DNA of 64,000 nt, from NCBI GenBank assembly GCA_023213395.1, contig CM041465.1:109251741-109315740 (forward strand), given 5' to 3'. The position numbers and the translations under genes were made by a program. Every line of letters starts with the position of its first letter. Position 1 is the first letter of the stretch. The notes beneath the pieces were generated by a model. The model saw nothing but the letters and a program-made list of their open reading frames with translations, was not told the DNA's origin and searched no databases. The stretch comes from Cycas panzhihuaensis (lineage: Eukaryota; Cycadophyta). Shown piece after piece: positions 36,521-47,259 of the stretch.

Positions 36521-37808
36521 GATTATTTAGGGCACTCCTTCCCATGCCCTCGTTGATAGTGAGTGGTATGGTGACATCATGTGGTACATCACTTAACAAT
36601 AGTATTACTCTGAAACTAGTAATAAGGTTAGGTCTCACATTTGGACCATGGCTAGGCAATACTTCCTTATGGATGAAGTATTGTACAAGAGGTCCTTTGA
36701 CAGGATCCTCCTCCATTGCATCACTCCTGACAAGGCGGACCATACACTTTACGAATGCCACCATGGCATTTGTGGGAGCCACTTTGGGGGCCAATCCATG
36801 GCCCAGAGGATCCTTCGTATGGGGTACTATTAGCTGTCCCTCTTCAAGGATGCCCATGCTTATGCTTTGAGATGTTGGCAATGCCAAGAGCATGCCAACA
36901 TCTCCCACGTGCCTTCCGAGGCTCTTCATCCCATTGTATCTCCATGGCCCTTCATTCAATGGGGTTTAGACCTCATCGAGGCCATATCACAACCTTCTTC
37001 ATCGCAATATAAGTTCATCTTGACTGCCACTGAGTACTTTACCAAATGGGTGGAAGCCATCCCTTTGATTACTACCCCTGGCAAGACGATAGCTACTTGC
37101 ATCTGCCAGCACATCATTTGCCACTTTGGGATTCCCGACATCTTGATTACAGATAACGAAACCACTTTTTATAACAAGGAGATGGATGAATTTTATAAGA
37201 AATTCAAGATCTCTCACAAAACCTCTTCTGCTTATTACCCCCAGGTAAATGGTCAAGTTTAATCATTCAACAAAACTCTTATTAATATCTTAAACAAAAT
37301 CGTTGCTCAATCTCAAAGAGACTGGCACCTCCAGCTCCCTTCTGCCTCATGGGCCTACAATACCTCTATCCATGCTATTACAGGAATGACTCCATTCTCC
37401 CTAGTTTACGGAACTGAGGCGGTACTCCAATTGGAAGTGGATATCCCCTCTCTATAGGTTTCCCTTCGAGGTCTTATCGATGACGAGTCTATCTGTCAAG
37501 CTCACCTCTTAAACCTCAAGGCCTTGGATGAAAGACATTTAGTCGCTTACTAGGCTAACCTCACATCTAAAGCGCACTCGTAAAGGACCTATGATAAACA
37601 CCTTTGTTCTCATCCTTTGTATCTTGGGGACCATGTCCTCAAGCTGGAATATCTCCACGATTGCTTGACCAAATTCAAACCCAAATGGGTCCGTCCCTTT
37701 GTCATTCTCGAGAGTATCGATAACAGCGCCTATAGGATCGCCACACTAGAGGGCCTTGAATTTAAGAAAGTTGTTAACGGGAAATTCCTCAAGAAGTTCT
37801 ATACATGA
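36521..37808 (+). pseudogene. Integrase, copy C
   Basis: Zinc-binding part YECHHGICGSHFGGQS and CWQCQEHAN (36750-36900). Core: QWGLDLIEAIS with first Asp codon at 36969, LITDNETTF with second Asp codon at 37152, then NGQV followed by TAA at 37260-37262 where D has NGQVESFN; the catalytic Glu codon itself is the stop. The C-terminal GPY/F-like module GLEFKKVVNGKFLKKFYT ends at TGA 37806-37808. It would insert cDNA into host chromosomes. Confidence 0.85.
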
Positions 37809-38524
37809 TTTCTCTGTTACCTTTTCTGCACTCTGAAATGAGCCTAAACTACCATCCTAAGCTTATTCCTATTCCTCCTAGTCATGGGTAGCTCTCTTAT
37901 TCCTTTTGGTTCCTCATGCGAAACCCATGTTCCCATTCCCCTGGGAACCTCGTCCTCCTATTTGGGCATCCCCCAATTGGGATGATGCTCTGGAGTGTTG
38001 TCACTCCCATCCTATTTAGCATTTCTTTTGCATATCCCGTTATGCTCCTGTATGGACATGTGTGCCACCCTATCTCCTAGCTTCACATGTATCTATCACT
38101 ATTACTCATAGTGATCGTGTGTGTCCCTACTAGGAATATGGCCCTATATGAAGGAAAATATGTATAGCTCAAACAAATATCATAACATGAAAATCATACA
38201 ATAATCATCTCAAAGTACAATCATACATATCCTCATGCATCTGTGCACCCTCATACATGCATATATATAAACGTGTAAATAGAAGCATATATATCATCCA
38301 TCATATATTATGATACACATCATCATACATCAATTGGGATACCAATCACCCTGTCTACATACATCAAAATAATCATGTGTTATATCATACAAATGGTATG
38401 GCACATCATCTGTGGGAATCCAGAGTCCTTGCAAGGAGGGTACAATCATGTGATTATATATAGTAACTCCCTCGAGGCCCCTACTTTTCCCTGTCCAAAA
38501 CAAAAACTCCTACAAGCTACTCTA
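37809..38524. other. Convergent tail between pol and PMD, copy C
   Basis: AT-rich, no gene; aligned with the tails of B and D. Pol ends on the left (plus strand), the antisense PMD gene ends on the right (minus strand). Confidence 0.6.
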
Positions 38525-40398
38525 CTACTTCCCTGCCCCTGGGGTGTTATCTCCTAGTCAATGTGATCCCTCTCCTGAGGACTGCATTCCTCCTAGACTC
38601 CTCCTCAGTCTCTAGGAACTCCCCAGCTCGCTCCCCTCATCTCATGACCTCCTCAAGGTAGGTCGTTGCCACTATGTGGGTATGTATCCTGCTTTGCGTT
38701 AACCTCGATGCCACCTCATCCACCAGTTGATCATATCGAGCCTGGATATGATCTTGATTGCTCTCTATGCTGTGGAGCCTCTCCTCCATCGTCTTCAGAC
38801 CCTCCTTTATCACAGCTAATCAGATGTGGCCCTCTGCATCCTCTTTGACTCCTCCCTGAGCCTCTAGTGCCTGTACCTGACTCTATAGAGCATCCCTATG
38901 AGTTTGGGTAGTATTCAGATCTGCCTGTTATCATCGCACATGTTCCTCGTGCTCTTGGGACTCTGTAACCCATATGTCTCTCACCCTCACAAATAGGGTG
39001 AATGCTGCCATGTGGGCACCTGCCGATCTGGGCTCGTCACCTGCCTAAATGGGGGATTGCCCCTCTACGTAGGCCTGGGGGAACATCTCCTGGACTACCA
39101 CATCCACCAGTCTCTAGATATCTGCTATACCTACAAATCCAACACGTCATATATTAGTACATGTCTATATACATATCAAATCAAAACCAAATAGTATATA
39201 TACATCTGGCAATCAAACGATGGTAGGAGAAGGTCACGTCTCACCTAGTGCGACCGTCGGCTCCTCAACTTGGGTGACTGCCCCTACCCTGGGCATTCCA
39301 CCAGCTGCAGGTACCTCCTTAGCCACCGCCTCAGTAACTGGGCATCCCTCCTCTCCTTAGCTGGTGTAGTTGCCTCTCTGGATCTCCTAACGATCCATAA
39401 CCTCTAGGCTCGTGTCACTAGGCCCCTCCTCTTCTTCGTAGCTCATGAGGGGTCTGCCTCTCTGCCTACAGTCCCTATGGACCTGCCTCTCTGCCTATGA
39501 TCCATGATGGATCTGCCTCTCCTGCAACTCATGATGGGCTAGCCCCATCACCTCCATCGTCGCCCTCGTTATCTCCTAGGGGCACTCTTGCCCCGCCTGC
39601 CTCATCATTGCTATCCCACCTCACCACTCTGTATGGGTCTGCTATATAGTCTATCATAGTGAGGAGGTCTAGTGATGTGGCCTCCACTAAGTGACAGACA
39701 TGAGCTTGGTCCTTAGCTCCTCTAAACCTAGTCTTCCACCTGTGTACCATCAGGGGCTACTTTAAGACAGGGTGTGGTCCCCATGTCAGCACCATTTCTC
39801 CAAAGTGGTAAAAAAACTAGCATTATAATAGGGTAATATATGATAGTCTACCCTTCCTCGTTACCCGAATGACGTCCAACTGTGTGACGAGGTTCATCGC
39901 TATGAGGGTAGCCCAGTCCAACCTCTCTCCTACCTCACACCTATGTACCGCATCCATCTAACTGCTCGGTATGTCCCTATAGTCCTGTTTCTGGGATATC
40001 CGGAACAGAACGTACAATGTAATCAACTTCCTCATTAGAGGAATCCATGACATCACCATGCTCTGGAGAGGTATCCCTCACCTCTCCCACTTATCTGAGC
40101 CTATAAAGAAAATAGCAGCCTCCCTATGTACTATCTCATTGCTGGGTAGCACTCCTAGTATTGTCGGCCTCCCTATCATCAGCACCCCCAGTATCCTTCT
40201 GATGTCACCTGGTATCACCGATACATCCCCTACTTGGGGTAGATGGAAGACATTCCTCCGTCTATCCCAATAGGACACTATATCTACTAATAGCCTCTAG
40301 TCTGACATGTATTGAGGCATCCTTGTGACCTTTAGCTGGCTAGACCTTGCTAGGATCTAGCTATCCTCTAGAGTTATCATATCAATGAAGCTCAACAT
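38525..40398 (-). pseudogene. Antisense PMD gene, copy C
   Basis: On the minus strand; the first ATG of the B/D start is ATA here, so the second Met (40398) is the start used. Conserved parts: LVDIVSYWDRRRNVFHLPQ, GDVSVIPGDIRRILGV, and RWKTRFRGAKDQAHV with the Trp that B lost, then an acidic linker, an intron (39244-39131) and a coiled-coil exon ending in TAG at 38527-38525. The layout opposite to gag-pol is the same as in B and D. The domain assignment rests on the HxFHLP / GDxxxILG pattern; the linker and coiled coil are seen only by composition. Confidence 0.75.
39131..39244 (-). other. Intron of the antisense PMD gene, copy C (114 nt)
   Basis: It reads GTGAGACGTGACC... to ...GGATTTGTAG on the minus strand, in the same place and phase as in B (111 nt) and D (112 nt). 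Confidence 0.75.
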
Positions 40399-41656
40399 GG
40401 ATATACCTATGTTCTCACAGTTCTCTACCATGATCACGACATACAAAATACCATAAAATAAGTTAAACACTGACCCATGCTCATCTCCACATACTCTAGA
40501 CTGTCTCTCGGCCTCATTTGGTCGAGATTTGGGAACCTTTGGGCCTCCATCTTTATTTTTCATCAGCCTTGGCTTCGCACCGTGCCAAACTTCATGGTAC
40601 CATGGAGTTTGGCTTGGGTCCCATGGTGATCAAGGCCCCGCAGCAAAGATCATGGCACCGTGATCTTTGCCGCAGTGCAAATGTCACCCCCCCCAAAAGG
40701 GGAGGCTTTTCACCTAGAAAAACCCAAAAAGTTTTTAGAGGGGGCCTCAGCCAGGCCCACTGGGACCAGGGCTACTTAATGCCTTGGTCACACCTCTCTC
40801 TGGGTCTAGTTTGGACTCTTGGAGATCATTTTTTCACCCATTTGGGGCCCAAAAAGCTACATAAAATCAATAAAAAGCTGTAAACTTTAAATCATGAGAT
40901 GGGCTATGGTTTCAATGATCCACTCACTAGATCTGGTCGAGCACTTCCCATCTCATCGCTCTGGTCCCAATGGCTGTCTCCTAGACTTGATCAAATGGTC
41001 AGATCTCTCTCCATGTGTCCCTAAAGGTAGGTGGTGCTCTAGTACATAAGGGAAGGGCTCTGGATTCATTCAAGAGCCCATGAAAATAAATACCGTTTTC
41101 ATCAATTTTTCTTATATAGGTGGGGGCCCCGATGGGCACTTTCTCTATTTCCTCTTCTGTAGCAGTCTTTCACACTATTTCTCCTCCCCGATCATCATTG
41201 CGTTCTAGCCCTATTTCTTGTCATGCTTTCGTAGCCTCTATTTTGCTCATTCCTTCAAGTTCATTAATGGCACCTCATAGATGCATTTTTGTAGGGCCCT
41301 TCTGTCTCATTTTGTATGCCACTCCCGTGCATGCCCAGATTTATACTCGTTTGGCTCATTTCACCTCTTGGACCCATTTTTGCAGCTTGTTCCTATCCTT
41401 GGGATCTCCAAAGGGAACACCTTCTTTATTCAGAGTCATTCTTTGCTTTCTTAAGCAACCTTTGGCTCCCGAGGGTGCCCTTTTGCCACCCGCTCTCAGC
41501 CAGTGGTCAGATATCCTACTCCCATCCTTGGATAGCCTTATTGCTAGGTCCTCCTACCCTTCATGACCATTTATTACTTGCAATATGAGCCTCTTTTGCC
41601 TTGACTCTAGCTTTATTGTACATTTTTCTCTACTGAGACACTTTCTTTCCTTGTCC
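40399..41656 (-). promoter_or_regulatory. Divergent intergenic region / PMD leader, copy C
   Basis: In the PMD direction: TATATAAG at 41118-41111; a decayed palindrome GATCAAATGGTCAGATC at 41005-40989 (106 bases on); a C/G-run fold near 40690-40710; a 28-base inverted repeat at 40643-40670 with perfect 10-base arms GCAAAGATCA/TGATCTTTGC; and a 28-base palindrome at 40585-40612 around GGTACC with one T/G pair. In the other direction lies a 148-codon frame (41120-41566) whose coding status is doubtful. Confidence 0.65.
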
Positions 41657-42079
41657 ATGACTCTCTTCATCTTTACCGATGATGGAAGTCGTGGTAATCC
41701 TGGCCCTTCTGGCGCCGCATGGATTCTATGTGGCCCTTCCAGACATGATTTTCTATGCCCTAGGATCTTCCTCTTGGAGGCCATCAATAATGAAGTTGAG
41801 TACATGGTCATTATCAAAACCCTCACTAATACACTCTATTTCCATCATAGATCTATTGTTCTTCTCTGCGACTCCCAGGTGGTGGTGTCCCATATCACCT
41901 AGGTTTACTAGGTGGGATGCCAACGCTTGAGAGCCCTTGCTTTGACCATTATATCCCTGTTAGTTTATTTTTGATCTGTCGACATCTGACACATTCCTCG
42001 GGCCCTCAATGCTAAGGCGGATAGTCCCGTTCGCCTTATCCTTGAGCGCTGCCTTCCTCTTCTTGCTGATCGCCTTTGA
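41657..42079 (+). pseudogene. Second (archaeal-type) RNase H, copy C
   Basis: ATG 41657 starts MTLFIFTDDGSRGNPGP; then INNEVEYMVIIKTL, LLCDSQVVVSH and, near the end, IPRALNAKADS. The four acids expected for catalysis (D, E, D, D) are all present. The frame to the conserved TGA is 423 bases, exactly as in D, but three to four stops interrupt it. It lies 3.8 kb past the integrase stop, so it was probably made as its own protein or from a spliced RNA. Confidence 0.85.
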
Positions 42080-42485
42080 GGCTTGCCCGATTACCTTGTC
42101 ACCCAAATCTTAGGTCATCTTGCACCTATTTTATGATCCATTCACACTTTTGAAAGCTAGCCACTAATGAGGTTAAACTATGGCAACTATCAGGATTGTT
42201 CATTTACCCTTTTCTCTTGGTATCATCATGTATTTCTTTCGCACTCTTATGATGGGGGTATCCCCCTTATCCATCATAGCTTCCAGTCAATTCTCAGGTG
42301 GCACATAGGTAGCCCCTATGTTGTCTCCACCCCTATCCTCATATCCAGACATTTTTCCATGACACTCGTCTGTACCCTTGACTCTTGTTATGATCATAAT
42401 TTATATATATACATACACATGTGCTACTAACAGTTTTATTGTCAACATTCGCCATCACATGATGCTTCTAAGGGGTGAGGCTCTA

Positions 42486-42500
42486 CTGCCAAGGGGGCAA
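42486..42500 (+). other. Polypurine tract, copy C
   Basis: CTGCCAAGGGGGCAA next to the LTR start, as in B and D. Confidence 0.8.
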
Positions 42501-43845
42501 CATTTCCCAACTACCAGGAATGGATACGGAAAGGTCGAATTAGGTAAGCATAGGTATTCTCCTCCCTTTTTACTTTTACTAATTCTTTGGAAAGGTTAAC
42601 AGAAGTATTACCTCATTGCTTGACTGATTACTTCATTTGTATGATCGCCTTGCATCCGTTGCTTGATCATGCTACTTGTTATATTGTGAGCCTATGACGA
42701 CCTACAGGACCCACCTTTCCACAAGGTAGGCATCCCCATGGCACTCTACAACCCTCTGCGCCACCTCCACATCACCTTAAGCCTCACTTGACTTGCATGA
42801 TCTGCTCATACTTTGACCCTGTGTCCCTATCACGACATTTCTGGGAACTTTAGCCCTTGATGCTTTATTTAGTCTAGTTCATACACCTCTCAGACTGTCC
42901 CTAGCCATCTGGACAAGAGGGCCAGCCCCTCCTAAGGCTCAATACACCACTTTTAGGGCTCCTAGAACCTTGATCATTGCCATTCTAGCTTTCTGGTCCC
43001 GCACCACTGTAAAGTAAGCAGTACCGTGAAGTTTACCACAGTGCGACTGTTGCAACTTATTTTTTATACCTGCCATGGTAATTCTCGCATTTTTCATAGA
43101 ATTGCCACGTAGCCAAGTACCCAACTCATACCTATTCGCACCTTAAACACTCAATTAGGGTTGAGATGGATACAAATCCCAAAAAGATTGTCATTTCACA
43201 TCTCTTGGCTCTCAAACTTCACATTTTACTGCTATGTTTCTTCTCCTCTCCTCCTCTCCCCTACAAGTGCGCCTGCAACTCTACATTTCCTACTATTCCA
43301 ACTCAGGACCTACCTGCAATGACTCTGTTGTGTAGTGGGAGACCCCCCTCCAAGCACTTTCAAGCAAGTTTTTTGTGGTTCTCGTCCAAGTACACCTCAA
43401 TAAGTGTCTTCCATAGCTCTTTCTTAGGGAAACGTCCTGCAAACCCTGTAGGACCTCCTCTTTCTTACTGGTTGCAAGGGTAAATATGCCCTAAATTCAG
43501 CCCAGCAGGTACTTATTATCTTATTTTTATAATTTAATATATATTTCTCCCATTAGAATTCATTTGAAAGTGTATTTTTCTTGCTCTTTTCAATTTTGGT
43601 TGTAGTAAGCACCATCTCTCCTTGTTTTTGGCCTTATACTCTCTGGTTTCCACCCCATTTCTCCATTAGTTTTTCTTCAAGAAAGCAATGGGAGAAGGCT
43701 CATAAAGACTGGGTGAAGGGAGTAAGGTGGGATCCGTCCCACTCATACCTTCTCCCTAGGGGTAAACCCCTTCCCATCTTTCTTCTCCTACTTCAATGCT
43801 TTCCTTGGGTTAACTAGGAGAAGGTGGAATCTTGCCCTACACTGG
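42501..43845 (+). repeat. 3' LTR of copy C, first part
   Basis: It starts CATTTCCCAACTACC; the terminal TG has become CA. It follows the C 5' LTR and ends with ACTGG (43841-43845), the left target duplication of copy D. The sequence resumes at 60359. Confidence 0.87.
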
Positions 43846-46385
43846 TGAAATGCTTGCCACAGGGTGGTGTCCCTACGTCTAGCAAATAAGGATGAAAGGT
43901 GCAAAGCTAATTAAACTAAATAGTAAGGACTTCACCTCGTAGGGCGTCTGTGCGCCGGAGCATGGATTCGGGACTGCAGAGGTGCCTGGTTGCTTCCAGG
44001 TAGCCATGTAAAGCGAGGCCTTCCTACCCCTCGGATGGCCAGAAAGAGGAGAAAGTGCCTGGCGTGTTGCGTCTTCTGAAGGAAATGAGAAGGCAACGAA
44101 ACGGAAAGGTAAGTAAATATGTCTGAGCATAGGCAAAAAAAAGGTACAACGCGAGTAGCTCTAACACAATGTAAACAATCTAACTAAGCTAAGCTAACCA
44201 ATAGATGAAACGATGTAAAGTAGACACACATTCATTTTTCCCTTTTTAATTCTTTACACGTTCCTAACTATACCAGTATATATATAAAAGACAACGGTGT
44301 AAAAGAGATATGTAGGGAATAAGAAGAATACTTGGATCCGGTGCCTAAGTGGAGTGCTGCTCGTCCCTTTAGCTCCTACTCCTTTCTACTCCAGCCATTG
44401 TGCATGTGATGCTGGTCAGCGATAGTTGCCGTAAGCAACTGAAGAGTGGCTAACTTACCTCCCTGTAAACATGCAAAAGCAAAAAAATGGAAAAGAAGCA
44501 AAAAGCATGAAAGAACAAGGAATGCACTAAACGTAAAACTAAACTGTAATGGGTTTCATCCCACGTGTAGCTCTAGTAACGCGAGATCCTGCAAGCAAGT
44601 TAGAAGAGTACCTCCCTCTCGGAAGAGGGGCCATAAAATATACCGAATATAGGTACTAAAATCAAATAGAACTACATAAATCTACGCTAAGCATCAATAT
44701 GTAGCAAAGCAAAGTGACAACATGCAATAAAATCTCCTGCCAACGTACACCATAAGCACAGCCAAAAAGGAAAAGAGTATAGCCTTGGGATGGCTAACTC
44801 ACCCACAAAGAGTCTCCACGGAACTCAGAAAGGAGGAATGGGCTCACAACAAGGTCATGGGGTAGCAAATAGTAAAAAAGAAGGGAGCAATGGAAAGGTT
44901 TGGGGCTTAGGCAGGGCCCAACACTGACAGATGGAATTTCTAGAAATGGCGTGGCAACGGGTTGCCAATGCTGGTTTTAACTCTGAAACTGAATCCCCCA
45001 AATTCCCTTAACCCGATTCCTAAGAAGGCTCTGGCGGCAAAGGGAAAGAGAACAAGGGATAGAACCCTTAGGGAGAAGGACAGCAAGGGGGACGAAACCC
45101 TGCGTACCTCCCTTAAATCCTGTTTATGTTGCCCCTTTGCAACAACCAACTAGGAATAGGTTGAGAGGGATGATTTGGAAAAATAGTAATGTCTCAAAAG
45201 AAAAAGGAAGTGGTGCTAATCAAGTGCAAGAACATAAAGCTACACAAACTAGAAATTTATTCACCAAAACATAAAAGAAACAAGAACAACACAAATTGCA
45301 AGTAAGAGTAGAGAGTACCTTGTTGGGGGAAGAACCAAACATAAGTTTGTTATTAGGAAACAACAGAAATAACTAGTATATGATGAAGAATAGTGGCAGG
45401 TTTTTGCTAAGGGTGAAGTGTAAAAATATCTTTGTAAGCTTGGGGCCTTGGTAGTTGGTCCCTTTGAAGAGCTTTTGGTAGAAATCTTCCTTAAAACCTT
45501 GATCACTTGCAAGAATATATGGAGTCTATTGTTGAGAGTCGTGGCGACAATGGTTCTCAGAATCTAGCCTCAGAAAGTGTTGTCCTCTTCCTTGTAAGGT
45601 GTTTCGTCACTATAGTATATGTCTTTCTATATAAAATTTGAGTAAGAAGTTAGAAAAAATGGGCAAAAGATGCTAAAATAAGGACGAAAATCCCCCTTTA
45701 TCCCCTGTTCACTATAGGTGAACGTTGGGGATATTAGGGCAATGCAAATCGATAGGAGCCACGTGGTAGTTTCACGAAAAAAGTAGAAACTGTCATGTGG
45801 TTTTCTTTTTAAATTCAAACAGTCGTACCACGACAAACCTGGTGGTACCGCGGCAAAAATCGTGGTACCGCTGAGTTTGCAGTGGTACCAGAGTGGTAAC
45901 AAAAAAAAAGAATAAAATAGTAGAAATAAAGGTTTTAGAGCTATTATTAAGGGCAAATAGAGCCTAAAACTACTAGGGGGAAACATCCAGATGATGAGCA
46001 AACAGCTAGAACAGTAAAGTGAGTGTCAACCAAGGGATTAACTAGACTTGGAGGACATTGCAACGTGAGAAAAATGTCGTAAAACGGGCAAACATAACTG
46101 ACTGAAACATCTCAAGAGGTTGTGGAGATGATGTAGGTGGCTATGTGCTATATGGGGTGTAGCATTCGCTGAGGAATGCCCCCATTGTGAGTCATCATAG
46201 GCTGATAGTGTGCTGTAAGCACATGCAATATGATCAAGTAGAGAAGCAATGCATGCAGGTAGGCATATGTCAAGTAGTCTACACTAAATAATCTCAATCA
46301 AGCACGAGCAGGGAGAAGTAAGAACGTATACCTGAACATACCTAGGTTGATGTGTCTCGAGTCCATTCCCAGTAGCTAGGAAACA
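43846..46385 (-). repeat. 3' LTR of copy D, 2540 bp
   Basis: Plus-strand ends TGAAATGCTTGCC and GCTAGGAAACA. A G-box CACGTG is at 45760-45765. Next to it (45824-45891) four GTACC units alternate with CAAAC/GTTTG modules. No gene. Confidence 0.9.
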
Positions 46386-46399
46386 CTGCCCCCTTGGCA
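46386..46399 (-). other. Polypurine tract, copy D
   Basis: TGCCAAGGGGGCAG on the minus strand, adjoining the LTR. Confidence 0.8.
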
Positions 46400-46464
46400 T
46401 CAGAGCCTCACTGCTCGGAAGCGTAACGTGATGGCGAATGCTGACAACCAAAGATATGAGTAGC

Positions 46465-46576
<112 letters not shown>

Positions 46577-46836
46577 AAGTAATAATAAATAGCATATGGA
46601 CCAAGGGTGTCAGCGAGTGTCATGGGGGAACGCGTGGACAAGGTAGATGGAGACGAGGACAACGTAGGGGCTGCCTACACGTCATCTAAACATCGACCTA
46701 TAAGTGAATAGAGTAGATGAAGGGGATGCCCCCGTTGCTGATGTGCAATGGGTGATAGGAGGGCATCCAACAAACTGAATAAGCACATCGAGATAAAAGC
46801 GATCAAAGACTCGGGTACGGGCTGGCTAGGCAAGCC

Positions 46837-47259
46837 TCAAAGGCAATTACTAAGAAAAGGAAGGCGACGCTCAAGGATGAGGCAAACGAGGCCATTTACC
46901 TTAGCATTGAGGTCCCAAGGGATGTGCTGAATATCTACTGACAAAAAATGGGCCAGAAGGGATCTAGCAGCTGACGCGAGGGTTCTCAAGTGAGGGCATC
47001 GCACCTGGTAAACCTGAGTGAGATGGGACACCACAACCTAAGAGTCACAGAATAACACGATGGATTCGTGATGGAAACAGAGAGCATCAGTAAGGGCTTC
47101 AATAACGGCCATGTACTCAGCTTCATTATTGGTTGCCTCAAGAAGGAAGACTCTGAAACGTAAGTAATCATGTCCGGAGGGGCTGCGAAGAACCCATGCA
47201 GCGGCGGAAGGCCCAAGGTTACCGCGGCTTCCACCATCAGTAAAAATGTAAAGAGACAT
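46837..47259 (-). pseudogene. Second (archaeal-type) RNase H, copy D
   Basis: ATG at 47259 begins MSLYIFTDGGSRGNLGP; next EATNNEAEYMAVIEALTDAL and FCDS, the D, E and D of RNase H. A single CAG to TAG stop follows the CDS motif; after it the frame goes on through VVVSHLTQVYQV to TGA at 46839-46837. The fourth acid of KADS is Asn here (AKVNG). 140 codons fits a lone RNase H domain. It is the best preserved of the three. Confidence 0.88.

Larger units (their letters stand above)
11134..42500 (+). mobile_element. Tat-like copy C: 5' LTR and body (with copy B inserted in it)
   Basis: This plus-strand element starts at 11134 inside the LINE; the 5 bases before it, GAACC (11129-11133), are the presumed target duplication. 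Its 5' LTR is interrupted by copy B (11684-28697) and resumes to 30965. The body 30966-42500 reads gag, protease, RT, RNase H, integrase, antisense PMD gene, second RNase H, polypurine tract. Its 3' LTR starts at 42501 and is itself split by copies D and F, so the end of C is outside the window. Element C therefore predates B, D and F. Confidence 0.9.

Noticed and set aside
41120-41566. 148-codon frame upstream of the second RNase H in copy C
   Set aside because: It is in the same frame as the RNase H and separated by one stop, so it was tempting as an N-terminal extension; but in B and D the matching frame has many stops, and similarity is at DNA level in more than one frame.
43879-44652. 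Small frames repeated at 58252-58636
   Set aside because: They are the paired LTRs of copy D; repetition reflects LTR identity, not coding selection.
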